NCBI GenBank assembly: GCA_026706445.1
Contig: JAPOYT010000157.1
Coordinates: forward strand, 1-59,144
Direction of reading: 5' to 3'
Source: Chloroflexota bacterium
Lineage (GTDB): Bacteria; Chloroflexota; Anaerolineae; Aggregatilineales; Phototrophicaceae
DNA length: 59,144 bases
The notes under the pieces are model-generated. The model did not search any database. It saw nothing but the letters and a program-made list of their open reading frames with translations, and was not told where the DNA came from. Positions 19,172 to 29,141 of the stretch are shown in pieces. How positions within the stretch are numbered: position 1 is the stretch's first letter; the number at the start of each line of letters is the position of its first letter. The position numbers and the translations under genes were made by a program.

Positions 19172-20269
19172 TTAGCCGTCCGGCAAGGACTCCTCCAGTT
19201 TGCGCAGCATATTGCCGCCCAAGATCTCGGCTGCTTCCGCTCCGCTGAATCCGCCGTCGCGCAGCGCCCGGTTCAACTGCCATAAATCGCTGGACGTGTC
19301 AATTGCGGCCGGCAGCGCATGATATGGATAACCGCCGTCGATATCGCTGCCCAAACCAACATGCGCGACCGAGCCGGTCAATTGGCAAACATAATCGACG
19401 GCCTCTACCCAATGCGAAGCTGTGACCTGGCGCTTGCGATCATTCGGATGCCAGTCTCTCCTAAGGAACCGATTATACATCATGATGCCAATTACCCCAT
19501 CGCGTTCGGCGATGCGATGGATTTGTTCGTCGGAGAGGCAGCGGGGATCGTCGTGAAAGTAGCGCGGATTGCTGTGGCTGGCGATGATAGCGCCCTCATA
19601 AGTCTCAAGCGCGTCCGCGGCTGCTGATTCAGACATCGCCGAAATATCGAGCAAGACATTATAGCCAGCCATGACATCGAGCAACTCATATCCAAGCAGA
19701 GTCAGCCCGCCATCGACGCCGGCCGAAGCGGAGTAACGGGTTGGATACCAGGCGGGCGCCACTACGCGAATGCCATACTCCAGCCATTCTTCAAGCTGTT
19801 TCGGCTCGGCAACGGGTTCAGCACCCTTCATCTTAACGACTAAGCCCTGAACGCGTTTGTCGATTTCGGTCTCGTCACGCCAGGTTTGCCGGACCTGGTC
19901 CAGGTCTTCCCGGGTTTGGATTAGTCGGATTCGGTCATGTTCGTCGGCGAGGCGCCGATAGAAATCCATCTGCCAAAGCGCCAATTGCCGGGCGTCGGCG
20001 GCCGTTCGGTAGGTGTAGCGCTGCCAGGAGGCCAGCCCCGGCGTCGACTCCGACAGGACTTGCAAGCTGCCGAAAACGATCGCCACGCGCGCGAGCATGT
20101 TGTCGCGCAAGCTGGTGACAGCGGGCGGTTTGCCCGGCGTCGAATCTTTCGCCCGTTGGCGCCAAGCCCAGCTTGCATAGTCCAATCCCAACTGCTGGGC
20201 ATTGAAGGCGATATTCTGCTGGGCGTCTACGATGACTGTGTTTGAGGCGCTATTTGTCACGCGTTTCAA
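19172..20269 (-). CDS. Membrane dipeptidase (M19) homologue lacking most zinc ligands
   Basis: 365 residues with the full TIM-barrel outline of peptidase family M19 (renal dipeptidase-like), which normally hydrolyses dipeptides with two zinc ions. In active members an N-terminal HxD, a Glu and two His residues bind zinc. Here the N-terminal motif reads VDAQQNIAFN (His to Gln, Asp to Asn), the Glu motif reads KMKGAEPV (Glu to Lys) and the third motif reads LDISAMSE (His to Ala). The SHSN His and the GSDIDGG Asp remain. It is therefore probably a catalytically dead relative with a binding role. The frame is intact over its full length, so it is not a decayed gene. Start uncertain: TTG 20269 or GTG 20260. 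Confidence 0.85.
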   Translation of the reverse strand: MKRVTNSASNTVIVDAQQNIAFNAQQLGLDYASWAWRQRAKDSTPGKPPAVTSLRDNMLARVAIVFGSLQVLSESTPGLASWQRYTYRTAADARQLALWQMDFYRRLADEHDRIRLIQTREDLDQVRQTWRDETEIDKRVQGLVVKMKGAEPVAEPKQLEEWLEYGIRVVAPAWYPTRYSASAGVDGGLTLLGYELLDVMAGYNVLLDISAMSESAAADALETYEGAIIASHSNPRYFHDDPRCLSDEQIHRIAERDGVIGIMMYNRFLRRDWHPNDRKRQVTASHWVEAVDYVCQLTGSVAHVGLGSDIDGGYPYHALPAAIDTSSDLWQLNRALRDGGFSGAEAAEILGGNMLRKLEESLPDG

Positions 20270-20410
20270 AATGATCCATTGCTATCCTGCTACTGATGAT
20301 ACACGAATTCCCGCTGGTTGACGCAATGCGGGCGGGGGCCATTCCAGTGTCCCTGACTTGTGCTATGCTCGTCATCGATTTAGAAATCTTGTCGCTTGGA
20401 TTCGTCGATC

Positions 20411-22066
20411 ATGCACGTTCTGCGCGTCAACAATATAACGGTAAGTTACGCTGATCGGGAGGTATTTCGCGAGCTCTCCTGGGTGGTCGGCGATCGTGAC
20501 CGCGTCGCGCTGGTGGGACCGAATGGCGCCGGCAAATCGACGCTTCTCAAAGTTATGCTGGGCGAGATCAGGCCCGATCGTGGTCATATCTCCGCCCAGC
20601 AAAGCTTACGCATCGGTTATTTGCCGCAGGATGTCAACCTGCCACGCGGCGAGTCGCTGATCAACACCGCGATGGTCAAGCCGCCTGAGCTGGTGGCGGT
20701 CGAGAAAAGCCTTGACAAAATCGAAGCTCAGTTGGCGGATCCGAATGTTTATGGCGATGGATCGCGGCTGGCTCAGACGCTGGAGCGGCACGAAGCCCTG
20801 CTTGCTCAATTCGAGCGCATGAATGGTGGACGGCATTCGAGCCATGTGCGGGAGCTGCTGGCGATGTTGGGTTTCACCGCCGAGGATTATGACAGACGGA
20901 CAGAAAGCCTTTCGGGCGGGCAGAAGAAAATGGTGGCGCTGGCGCAGTTGGCGGTGGCGGCGCCCGATGTTTTGCTGCTGGATGAGCCGGATAATCATCT
21001 CGATATGGCGGGGAAGCGACAGTTGGAGCGATTCATCCTCAACTACCGCGGCAGCGTCGTCATCATTTCGCATGACCGCTATCTGCTGGATGAGGTGGCC
21101 GAGCAAATCGTAGAACTGGAGAACGGAAAATTAACCGTATATCACGGCAATTATTCGTATTACGTCAACGAACGAAGATTGCGGCGCCTGCGCCAGCAGC
21201 AGCAATATGTGACACAGCAGAAGGAGATCGCCCGCATTGAGGCGATGATCGAGCGTTTTGAGAGCTGGGCGAAACAGGTGCTCAGCCGGAAGCACATGCT
21301 GGCGGCGCGACAACGGCGGCGCATGTTGGAAAAGATGGAAGAGCGCGGCGAAATCATTGAGAAGGTTGGCGAGCAACGATTAATGGGCTTTCAAGTGGAA
21401 GGCTGGCGCGGCAGCAAGAAGGCGCTTGAGCTGAAGCGAGTGACAATGGGTTTCGACGATGATCCGCTTTTCATGGACGCGAACCTGCTGCTTCGCCACG
21501 GCGAGCGCGTTGGCTTGATCGGTCCGAACGGCGCTGGAAAGACGGTGCTGCTCAAGCTGATACTGGGCGAGTTGCAACCGGTGGCTGGCGAGGTTGTCGT
21601 CGGCCCCAGTATCGGCATTGGATTTTATTCTCAGGAGCACCAGACGCTGGATGGCTGGCTCGAGAAGACGCCGCTGGATTTGATCCGCAGCATGCAGAAC
21701 AGCAGCGAACCCAACGCGGTGAATTTTCTCTTGCGCATGGCTTTCAGCTATGAGCAGGTCCGCCAACCGGTGCGGACGCTATCCGGCGGCGAAAGAAGCC
21801 GTCTGCAGTTGGCGCGCGTTATGCTGCAGCAGCCCAATTTGCTGCTGCTTGATGAGCCGACCAATAATCTCGATATCCCATCGGTGGAGGCGCTCGAAGA
21901 CGCGCTGGATGATTTCAACGGAACGGTGCTAATCGTGTCGCATGACCGCTACTTTCTCGATCAAACGGTCGACCGCCTGGTCGAGATCCGCGATGGCGTT
22001 TTGAAGGAATACGTCGGCGGCTATACCGAGTATCTGGTTGCGACGGGACGGCTTAAAGAGAGCTGA
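20411..22066 (+). CDS. ABC-F family ATPase
   Basis: 551 residues with two ABC domains and no membrane segments, the mark of ABC-F proteins that act on the ribosome rather than as transporters. The first domain has GPNGAGKSTLLK, LSGGQKKMVALAQLA and LLLDEPDNHLD; the second has GPNGAGKTVLLK, LSGGERSRLQLARVM and LLLDEPTNNLD. They are joined by a charged helical linker (about 240-320, rich in Arg/Gln/Glu) that in the family reaches the peptidyl-tRNA. The ATG at 20411 is favoured over TTG 20396 by homology. Which ABC-F subfamily it is (translation factor or antibiotic protection) cannot be decided by eye. Confidence 0.92.
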   Translation: MHVLRVNNITVSYADREVFRELSWVVGDRDRVALVGPNGAGKSTLLKVMLGEIRPDRGHISAQQSLRIGYLPQDVNLPRGESLINTAMVKPPELVAVEKSLDKIEAQLADPNVYGDGSRLAQTLERHEALLAQFERMNGGRHSSHVRELLAMLGFTAEDYDRRTESLSGGQKKMVALAQLAVAAPDVLLLDEPDNHLDMAGKRQLERFILNYRGSVVIISHDRYLLDEVAEQIVELENGKLTVYHGNYSYYVNERRLRRLRQQQQYVTQQKEIARIEAMIERFESWAKQVLSRKHMLAARQRRRMLEKMEERGEIIEKVGEQRLMGFQVEGWRGSKKALELKRVTMGFDDDPLFMDANLLLRHGERVGLIGPNGAGKTVLLKLILGELQPVAGEVVVGPSIGIGFYSQEHQTLDGWLEKTPLDLIRSMQNSSEPNAVNFLLRMAFSYEQVRQPVRTLSGGERSRLQLARVMLQQPNLLLLDEPTNNLDIPSVEALEDALDDFNGTVLIVSHDRYFLDQTVDRLVEIRDGVLKEYVGGYTEYLVATGRLKES

Positions 22067-22068
22067 GG

Positions 22069-22860
22069 CTAGGCGCTCGTCGCGCGAATGACGGCGCCGG
22101 GGATGACGAAGTCAAAGTCGTCGTTGGCGATGCGGGCGGGCAGGCGAAAGGCGCGCCTGATGTCAGCCGGCGCTTCGTTAAAGATGGTTTTTATCATATC
22201 GGCATGCTGGCGCGGCGTAGCCATGCGGCGCGTCCAGGCGTCGAAGCGCAGGGTCAAGTCGAAAGTCAAGCGGACCTCGGGCGCAAAGCCAGCGTTCGCC
22301 AGCATTGTAAACCATTCCGAGATTCTGTAATCGCGGACGTGCGACGGATCGCGCAAGAGTTCAATCGCTTGCAGGAACGTATCTTGGGCGTAATCCTCGC
22401 GCGCCATGATATCGCTTATAAGCAGCGCGCCGTCCGCTTTGAGCAGGCGCCGAAACTCGGCCAGCGCTCGCTCGGGCTGCCCCCAGTGATGAGCGCTGTA
22501 TCGCGTCACGACCAGGTCGAAGCTGTCGTTGGCGAAGGGCAGGCGCTCGACGTCAGCCAGCTGAGGCCGAACGTTGCTAAGGCCTCGCTCAATCGCGAGC
22601 AGCCCCACCTGCTCCAGCATCGGCGGAGTGAAATCGCAGGCGATGACCAGATCCGCATGAGCGGCAAATGCCAGCGCGGTATGGCCCGCCCCGCAGCCGG
22701 CGTCAAGTACACGCGAGGTTTGGCCGAGTGATGATAGCTGGACCATCCGATCCAGATCGATTCCGGCCGCATGCACTTTGCTCTTGCGGTAGTTGGAAGC
22801 GACATCGGCGAATTGCTGCTGAACCTGCTGTTTGAGATCTAGCGAGGGGCGCTTCGGCAT
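22069..22860 (-). CDS. Class I SAM-dependent methyltransferase
   Basis: 263 residues of the Methyltransf_11/UbiE type. SAM-binding motif I is VLDAGCGAGHTALAF (about 50-64); the acidic end of motif II is ACDFTPPM; post-I is LADVERLPFANDSFDLVV, followed by RYSAHHW. The C-terminal 80 residues form the usual variable cap. Its stop is 3 bases from the stop of the ABC-F gene, so the two converge tightly. Substrate unknown. Confidence 0.88.
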   Translation of the reverse strand: MPKRPSLDLKQQVQQQFADVASNYRKSKVHAAGIDLDRMVQLSSLGQTSRVLDAGCGAGHTALAFAAHADLVIACDFTPPMLEQVGLLAIERGLSNVRPQLADVERLPFANDSFDLVVTRYSAHHWGQPERALAEFRRLLKADGALLISDIMAREDYAQDTFLQAIELLRDPSHVRDYRISEWFTMLANAGFAPEVRLTFDLTLRFDAWTRRMATPRQHADMIKTIFNEAPADIRRAFRLPARIANDDFDFVIPGAVIRATSA

Positions 22861-22970
22861 TTGGCGGCGCTGTCCTTTTGCATCTGCAATGAAGGCGCTT
22901 GCATTTTCGGCAGGTTTTGGTAGACTACGTTCATGCTACTTTGAATAACGGTCCAATCATAAGGTTTGTC

Positions 22971-23000
22971 TTGACAAGACCGGCGTTATTCGATTACACT
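22971..23000 (+). promoter_or_regulatory. Predicted sigma-70 promoter of rpoB
   Basis: A perfect -35 TTGACA (22971-22976), an 18-base spacer and TACACT (22995-23000). It lies about 183 bases before the rpoB start. Confidence 0.72.
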
Positions 23001-23182
23001 GCTAGTTTGCAGTCCTCTTCCCGTCACAATCTATTGGAACCGTGAAAACTGGTCAATTGCACTGTTTGTGTTGGTTGTGCTTAGTCATTCGCCTTCATCA
23101 CCGCGCAGAAGCAGTGTAGCCATTTTCCTGTTGTCGATTCTCACCCTCAGCCGAGTCAGCTATTTGTCCAAGGAGCCGCGTC
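23001..23182 (+). promoter_or_regulatory. Long leader of rpoB with possible short upstream ORF
   Basis: About 175 untranslated bases separate the promoter from rpoB. A GTG-started frame of 25 codons (23042-23119; three Cys, several Leu) sits in it without a clear ribosome site. I saw no ribosomal-protein binding structure or riboswitch. Ribosome site AAGGAG (23170-23175) is 7 bases before TTG 23183 and fixes the unusual start codon. Confidence 0.4.
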
Positions 23183-26100
23183 TTGAAACACTATTATAAT
23201 GTCAAGAATTACGCACGTACTCCGGAAATCCAGGAACTGCCCTCGCTTATCGATGTACAGAAGAAGTCTTTTGAAGATTTCTTCTATGGGGGCAGGCTGA
23301 AGGAACTCTTCGACGAGATCAATCCGATCCAAAGTTTCAACGAAAATCTGTCGCTGTACTTTCCGGGCAACCATCCGGAGGCGCAGGAGTTTGATTTCAG
23401 CGAGCCGCCTTTGGAGCATCGGCCTTATACGCTGCTGAATGAAACCCAGAAACCCAAAAAGGGCTTGCAGATTTATATGCAAGAGCCCAAATACGATGAA
23501 GAGGAATGCATTGAGCGGGATATGTCGTACGCGGCGCCGCTCTATGTGCAGGTTGCCTTGGTCAATCATGAGCAGGGTGACGAAATCATCCGCCAATACG
23601 TCTTCCTTGGCGAGTTTCCGCTGATGACCGAGAAGGGCACCTTCATCATCAATGGAACCGAACGGGTCGTCGTCAGCCAGTTGATCCGCTCGCCGGGCGT
23701 GTATTTTGACGTTGAAGAAGAACGCGCCACCGGGCGATTGCTGTCAAACGCAAAAATGATACCCGATCGTGGCGCTTGGATGGAGTTTGAGACCAAGCGA
23801 ACCGATTACATCACGATCAAATTCAATCGTAAGCGGACGATTCCGGTTACGGTGCTGCTGCGCGCCTTGGCGGCGGTGGACGATGGGCTGCCGGAGAAGC
23901 TCTCGCCAATCAAGACGGGCGAGGATGAAGAAATCCTGGCGCTGTTCGCCGATGTCGATACGAACGAAACGCACGCGTTCATTCAAGGCTGTTTGAAGAA
24001 TGAGCCCGACTGGACAGCCGCGATGAAGAAGCACAAGACGAAGAAAGTGTCGGAAGCGGCGCTGATCGAATTCTTCAACAAGATGCGTCCTGGCGATCCG
24101 GAGAAGTTGGAAAGCGCGCGCGAATACCTCGAGGGGCAGCTCTTCGACCAAAGGCGCTATGATTTGGAGCGTGTTGGACGCTACAAGTTGAATCAGCGGC
24201 TGGGGCATGGGGGGAGTTTCTCGAAAAAAGACTTTGAGAAAATCGAGCGCCACCGAACGATTATCAAAGCCGATATCGTCAAGCTGGTCGAACACATGAT
24301 TCGCATCAACAATGGCGACCGAGCCAAAGATGATATAGATCATTTGGGCAACCGCCGGGTCAAGACTGTCGGCGAACTGATCGGAAACAAGCTGCGCATC
24401 GGCTTGCGGCGGATGGAGCGCGTGGTCAAGGAGCGCATGTCTATCCGTGAGGCGGAGCAGTTGACGCCGATTTCGCTGGTGAACATCCGCCCGATTGTGG
24501 CGGCTGTGCGCGAATTCTTCGGCTCGTCTCAGCTTTCCCAGTTTATGGAGCAGACGAATCCGCTTTCTGAGCTGACGCATAAGCGCACGCTCTCGGCGCT
24601 GGGACCTGGCGGCCTTCGCCGCGAACGCGCCGGATTTGATGTGCGCGATGTGCATCACAGTCACTATGGGCGCATCTGCCCGATCGAAACGCCGGAAGGA
24701 CCGAACATCGGTTTAATTGGGCGCCTGGCGAGTTATGCGCGCGTGAACGAGCTTGGCTTTATCGAAACGCCCTACCGCCGGGTGGTTAATGAGATGGCCG
24801 TCGACGATCCGAATCTGATCGGCCGGGTGATCCGCGATGATATTGAGAATTCGCGTGGCAAGGTCTTCATAGAAGAAGACACAGTGATCGACAAGAAAAC
24901 TGTCACGAGGCTGAAACGATCCAAGGTAAAGAAAGTACCGGTCATTCCCTTCGCGACGCATGATATCACGTATTTGTCCGCGGATGATGAAGACAAGTTC
25001 ATCATCGCTCAGGCGAACGCGCGCCTGGATGATCGGAATCAGTTCATTTCCAATCGCGTTTCGGCGAGATTTGAACAAGGTTTCGTTTCGGTGGCGCCAC
25101 AGCGAATCGACTATATGGACATCGCGCCGAGGCAGATCGTCGGCATCAGCGCCGCGCTGATTCCCTTTCTGTCGCATGATGCCGCCAATCGCGCCCTGAT
25201 GGGCTCGAATATGCAGCGGCAGGCGGTGCCGCTGATCACGCCCGATGTGTCGGTCGTCAGCACAGGAATGGAACGGCAGGCGGCCTCGGACAGCGGCCAA
25301 GTATTGATGTCTGACATTGAAGCGGAGGTTATCAGCGTGCAGGGCCACCGCGTAATTGTGCGGACGGCGGATGGGGCGGAGCATACTTTCCAGTTGCGCA
25401 AATACGAGCGCTCCAATCAGTCAACTTGTATCGACCAGCGCCCGGTTGTGCATAAGGGCGACTGGATAAAACCGGGCGACATTGTGGCGGACAGTTCGTC
25501 GACTTACGACGGTCATCTGGCGCTGGGTCACGATGTGTTGACCTGCTTTCTGTCTTGGGACGGCGGCAATTACGAGGACGCGCTGCTGGTCAGCGAGGAC
25601 ATGCTGCGCAATGACAAGTTCACCAGCATCCACATTGAAAAGCACGAGATCGAAGCGCGCGACACCAAGTTGGGTCCGGAAGAAATCAATTACGATATAC
25701 CAAATGTCGGAGAGGAAGCTCTTCGTGACCTGACCTTTCCCAATTCCTCGCGCAGATTTCTTCCTTGGCTTGACTCAGAATTGATGAAAGGAGTCGTACG
25801 GGTCGGCACGGAGGTGGGACCGAATGACATCCTCGTAGGCAAAATTACGCCAAAGGGCGAGAAAGAACTCTCGCCGGAAGAGAAACTGCTGCGCGCGATC
25901 TTTGGCGAGCAGGCGCGTGAAGTCAGGGATTCTTCCTTGCGACTGCCTCATGGCGATCGCGGGAAAGTGATCGAAACCAAGATGTACATGCGCGACCTAC
26001 GCGGTGTGGTGGCTAGACTCATTGACGAGAAAAAGATGGAGGCTAAAAGGGAAAACAGCATTGGAACGCAAGACATTCCGGAACTAGGCGCCGCCATGGA

Positions 26101-27409
26101 AGCACTGGCGGAGCGAGGCATCACAGAGCATGCTGACTTGTCCGCCGGTGTTGAGAAGATGGTTCGCGTCAGCGTCGCGCAGCGCCGCAAGCTGACAGTT
26201 GGCGACAAAATGGCCGGGCGGCATGGCAACAAGGGCGTCATCTCCAAGATCGTCACTGTCGAAGACATGCCATATATCGAAGGCGGCGTTCCGGTAGAAA
26301 TCATCCTCAACCCGCTTGGCGTTCCCAGCCGCATGAACATTGGGCAGATTCTTGAGCTCCACCTGGGCTGGGCGGCTGATCGACTTGGTTTCCGCGCGAT
26401 TACGCCGGTGTTCGATGGCGTCAAAGAGCAGGAGATCCAAGCCGAGCTTGGACGCGCCTGGATGATCGACTGGGCTTGGAAGCTTACGACCGAACGCGCT
26501 TGGGAAAGCCAAGAACGATTGGCGGAAATCGCGGGGATAGGCGCCGACGATTTCGATGACGATATGCACGTCATCTGCGCCTATCTGGTTGATCGTGTGG
26601 GCGAGTCCGGCTTGTACGACAATGAAGCGATCATCCTGGAACGCGATGAGATCTACGTAAGGCGAGTCGCCGTAGCCGAGATGCTACGAGAGTTTGGGTA
26701 TGATCCGGACGCGGTGATGGTATATGACAACAGCGAACTCAGCAGCGAAGAGCGCGATGCTCGCGATGCGAACGCCATCGTTGTATCGATTCGTTTGTGG
26801 ATTCAGCATCACGCCAGGGACGAAGTTGAGCTGTCGAAAGAGCTAAGCGCGCGCGAACTGTTTGCAATTGCCGATCGCGTGATGTTTGAAACAAACATTC
26901 CGGTACCGCACTACGGCAAGCATACGCTGTACGACGGCCGCACCGGGGAGCCATTTGACCGTCATGTTGCCGTTGGTTACGTGCATATGCTCAAGCTGGC
27001 GCACCTGGTGGAGGACAAGGCGCACGCGCGCTCGACCGGTCCGTACAGCTTGGTCACGCAGCAGCCGCTCGGCGGCAAGGCGCAGTTCGGCGGTCAGCGC
27101 TTCGGCGAGATGGAAGTTTGGGCGCTGGAGGCTTATGGCGCCGCCCATATCTTGCAAGAAATGCTGACGGTGAAATCCGATGATGTGCAAGGGCGCGTCA
27201 AGACCTACGAAAGCATCGTCAAGGGCGAGCCGATTGAAGAACCGGGCATCCCCACCAGCTTCCGCGTCTTGGTCAAAGAATTGCAGAGCCTGGGCTTGTC
27301 GGTGGAAGCAATCACGGGATCGGGCGATGTGATCCGCTTTGGCAAGTACGACGAACAGTCGCGCAAGCCGCAGCCGGAGACGGGTCTGCTGGGCTTGGGG
27401 ACGGGGTAG
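23183..27409 (+). CDS. rpoB: RNA polymerase beta subunit
   Basis: 1408-residue beta subunit of RNA polymerase. Starts at TTG, fixed by the ribosome site AAGGAG seven bases upstream. Landmarks run in order: N-terminal [20 protein letters not shown], the fork/rifampicin region [20 protein letters not shown] and [14 protein letters not shown], the GPNIGLIG segment, the flap, [15 protein letters not shown], and the C-terminal [20 protein letters not shown]. Two points stand out. About 160 extra residues (about 1083-1241) lie between the TPVFDG motif and the [10 protein letters not shown] motif, where E. coli has fewer than 20. In the rifampicin region, positions equal to E. coli D516 and R529 are Glu and Thr. 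rpoC does not follow and rplJ/rplL do not precede, so the gene is split from its usual partners. Confidence 0.98.
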   Translation: MKHYYNVKNYARTPEIQELPSLIDVQKKSFEDFFYGGRLKELFDEINPIQSFNENLSLYFPGNHPEAQEFDFSEPPLEHRPYTLLNETQKPKKGLQIYMQEPKYDEEECIERDMSYAAPLYVQVALVNHEQGDEIIRQYVFLGEFPLMTEKGTFIINGTERVVVSQLIRSPGVYFDVEEERATGRLLSNAKMIPDRGAWMEFETKRTDYITIKFNRKRTIPVTVLLRALAAVDDGLPEKLSPIKTGEDEEILALFADVDTNETHAFIQGCLKNEPDWTAAMKKHKTKKVSEAALIEFFNKMRPGDPEKLESAREYLEGQLFDQRRYDLERVGRYKLNQRLGHGGSFSKKDFEKIERHRTIIKADIVKLVEHMIRINNGDRAKDDIDHLGNRRVKTVGELIGNKLRIGLRRMERVVKERMSIREAEQLTPISLVNIRPIVAAVREFFGSSQLSQFMEQTNPLSELTHKRTLSALGPGGLRRERAGFDVRDVHHSHYGRICPIETPEGPNIGLIGRLASYARVNELGFIETPYRRVVNEMAVDDPNLIGRVIRDDIENSRGKVFIEEDTVIDKKTVTRLKRSKVKKVPVIPFATHDITYLSADDEDKFIIAQANARLDDRNQFISNRVSARFEQGFVSVAPQRIDYMDIAPRQIVGISAALIPFLSHDAANRALMGSNMQRQAVPLITPDVSVVSTGMERQAASDSGQVLMSDIEAEVISVQGHRVIVRTADGAEHTFQLRKYERSNQSTCIDQRPVVHKGDWIKPGDIVADSSSTYDGHLALGHDVLTCFLSWDGGNYEDALLVSEDMLRNDKFTSIHIEKHEIEARDTKLGPEEINYDIPNVGEEALRDLTFPNSSRRFLPWLDSELMKGVVRVGTEVGPNDILVGKITPKGEKELSPEEKLLRAIFGEQAREVRDSSLRLPHGDRGKVIETKMYMRDLRGVVARLIDEKKMEAKRENSIGTQDIPELGAAMEALAERGITEHADLSAGVEKMVRVSVAQRRKLTVGDKMAGRHGNKGVISKIVTVEDMPYIEGGVPVEIILNPLGVPSRMNIGQILELHLGWAADRLGFRAITPVFDGVKEQEIQAELGRAWMIDWAWKLTTERAWESQERLAEIAGIGADDFDDDMHVICAYLVDRVGESGLYDNEAIILERDEIYVRRVAVAEMLREFGYDPDAVMVYDNSELSSEERDARDANAIVVSIRLWIQHHARDEVELSKELSARELFAIADRVMFETNIPVPHYGKHTLYDGRTGEPFDRHVAVGYVHMLKLAHLVEDKAHARSTGPYSLVTQQPLGGKAQFGGQRFGEMEVWALEAYGAAHILQEMLTVKSDDVQGRVKTYESIVKGEPIEEPGIPTSFRVLVKELQSLGLSVEAITGSGDVIRFGKYDEQSRKPQPETGLLGLGTG

Positions 27410-27439
27410 CGCCTGTCAATTAATGTCCAAGCACAATTG

Positions 27440-27468
27440 GGGATGCATCAAGTTGATGTGTCCCTTTT
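27440..27468 (+). terminator. Rho-independent terminator of rpoB
   Basis: 10-bp stem (GGGATGCATC 27440-27449 with GATGTGTCCC 27455-27464, two G-T pairs), 5-base loop, then TTTT. It lies 30 bases past the rpoB stop. Confidence 0.8.
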
Positions 27469-27603
27469 CATTTGACTTATGGGGACCAATTGACGAATGT
27501 CTCTGACTGCCGAATTAAGCGCGAGCTCTGCTTCCATTTGAATGCCGGTCTAGTACTTTTTTGCATTGGGTTAACATTGGCTCGAAACCGAGTTCAGCCT
27601 CGC

Positions 27604-27632
27604 TTGATTTTGCGAATGTTGTATGCTAATCT
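27604..27632 (+). promoter_or_regulatory. Predicted promoter of the nuoA-I unit
   Basis: TTGATT (27604-27609), 17-base spacer, TAATCT (27627-27632) preceded by TGC, an extended -10. It is 46 bases before nuoA. A GCACAAA half-site (27659-27665) lies between promoter and gene and resembles the half-site of the nuoJ palindrome; that link is tentative. Confidence 0.65.
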
Positions 27633-27678
27633 CACTGGTATCTGATTTGTTCCAAAAAGCACAAATGGTTGGAGCCCA

Positions 27679-28041
27679 ATGCCGACCGTCCTGGAATTTG
27701 GTCCCGTCACCGCGCTGCTTGTCATTTCCATTGTCCTGGCGCTGATCATTTCGAATATCTCGCGCTTGATGGGTCCGCACCGGCCGACCTATCGCAAATC
27801 AGTTCCGTATGAAAGCGGCATGAAGCCGATTGGCCCCGCCACCCGCCGCCTGCCGGTCAAGTTTTACTTGGTCGCCGTCCTCTTCATCATCTTCGATATC
27901 GAAGTGATTTTCTTTCTGCCCTGGGCGGTGTCCATGCGTGCCCTGGGCGTGTACGGATTGGCGGTGATGGCGATTTTCACCGTGATCCTGATCGTCGGCT
28001 TCGTGTACGAATGGAAGAAAGGTGGTTTGGAATGGGAGTAA
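27679..28041 (+). CDS. nuoA: NADH-quinone oxidoreductase subunit A
   Basis: 120-residue membrane subunit of complex I (ND3 family). Three membrane segments at about 10-30, 60-82 and 88-110. The conserved loop [11 protein letters not shown] between helices 1 and 2 has Ser where mitochondrial ND3 has its switch-state Cys region, and [21 protein letters not shown] is the family hallmark helix. First gene of the operon; its stop overlaps nuoB by 10 bases, so the two are translationally coupled. Confidence 0.95.
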   Translation: MPTVLEFGPVTALLVISIVLALIISNISRLMGPHRPTYRKSVPYESGMKPIGPATRRLPVKFYLVAVLFIIFDIEVIFFLPWAVSMRALGVYGLAVMAIFTVILIVGFVYEWKKGGLEWE

Positions 28042-28514
28042 GCTCGAAACTGGGAAATCTTGGGGTCGTAACCACCACCGTTGAACAAGCCGTCAATTGG
28101 GCGCGCACGGGCGCCATGTGGCCCCTGCTGTTTGGCTTGGCTTGCTGCGCGATTGAGTACATGAGCTCGCAGGCGTCGAGTTATGATTTGTCGCGCTTTG
28201 GCATGGAATTGAATCGCGCCACGCCGCGGCAGGCCGATCTGCTGATTGTGTCGGGGCGCCTGACGCGGAAGATGGCGCCGGTCGTGCGCCAGCTTTATGA
28301 CCAGATGGCGGAGCCGAAATGGGTCATTTCGATGGGCGATTGCGCTTCCTGTGGTGGCGTCTACAACAATTACGCGATCGTGCAGGGCGTCGATGAGATC
28401 ATCCCGGTGGATGTCTATATCGCCGGTTGCCCGCCGCGCCCGGAACAGCTGCTGCACGGCATCTTGACCCTGCACGAAAAGGTCCGCGGCGAGCGCATCG
28501 CCGATTGGGCGTGA
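28032..28514 (+). CDS. nuoB: NADH-quinone oxidoreductase subunit B
   Basis: 160-residue subunit that holds cluster N2, the last [4Fe-4S] centre before quinone. Cluster ligands are visible: the tandem Cys pair in [11 protein letters not shown], the Cys of GDCASCGG, and the Cys of [16 protein letters not shown] 28032, inside the end of nuoA, gives the expected short N-terminus ([13 protein letters not shown]); the in-frame ATG at 28011 would add seven residues read from within nuoA. Confidence 0.96.
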   Translation: MGVSSKLGNLGVVTTTVEQAVNWARTGAMWPLLFGLACCAIEYMSSQASSYDLSRFGMELNRATPRQADLLIVSGRLTRKMAPVVRQLYDQMAEPKWVISMGDCASCGGVYNNYAIVQGVDEIIPVDVYIAGCPPRPEQLLHGILTLHEKVRGERIADWA

Positions 28515-28557
28515 CTTGAAACTGGCGACTGAATTGAAAAGGCGAGGCGAGTAGCGG

Positions 28558-29127
28558 ATGGAAATACCGGCGACAAGAGACCCGGTGGGCGCTGTACGTG
28601 AAGTCTTCGGCGACGCGGTGCTGCACGTGAAGGAGTTTCGAGGCGAGACGACGATTGTCATTGAAGCCTTGCGCGCGGCCGAAGCGCTGGACTTTCTGCG
28701 CGTCACTTCGGGTCTGGTCTATAACATGCTCTCCGATGTCAGCGCAGTCGATTATTACCCGAACGACTATGGCGCGTCCTTTGACGGGGATGAAAGCGAT
28801 TTTCGGCCAGAGCGATTCGCCGTTTCTTATCACATTCTTTCTATGCTCTACAACCGGCGGCTGCGGGTGAAAGCCTTCGCGGCTGAGGACGATCCGCGCC
28901 TGCCCACCGCAACCGTAGTTTGGCCCGCGGCCAATTGGCTGGAGCGCGAGATCGCCGACATGATGGGCATCGTCTTTGAGGGGCATCCCGATCAGCGGCG
29001 CCTGCTTATGCCGGACGATTGGTATGGTCATCCCCATCGGCGTGATTATCCGCTGGGCAAAGAGACGGTGGCGTTTTCATTCAATGTGGATGAGATTCAC
29101 GAGCACAAGCCCTTCGCGAGGGACTAG
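28558..29127 (+). CDS. nuoC: NADH-quinone oxidoreductase subunit C
   Basis: 189-residue peripheral subunit (30-kDa, Complex1_30kDa family) at the base of the hydrophilic arm beside NuoD. The family signature follows WLEREIADMMGIVFEGHPD and RRLLMPDDWYGHPHRRDYPL. NuoC and NuoD are separate here, unlike the fused E. coli form. Located 43 bases after nuoB and 14 bases before nuoD. Confidence 0.95.
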   Translation: MEIPATRDPVGAVREVFGDAVLHVKEFRGETTIVIEALRAAEALDFLRVTSGLVYNMLSDVSAVDYYPNDYGASFDGDESDFRPERFAVSYHILSMLYNRRLRVKAFAAEDDPRLPTATVVWPAANWLEREIADMMGIVFEGHPDQRRLLMPDDWYGHPHRRDYPLGKETVAFSFNVDEIHEHKPFARD

Positions 29128-29141
29128 CTTCCGAGGAAGAT

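Noticed and set aside
23042-23119. Regulatory leader peptide upstream of rpoB
   Set aside because: 25 codons with GTG start but no clear ribosome site and no attenuator hairpin after it; kept only as a note in the leader entry.
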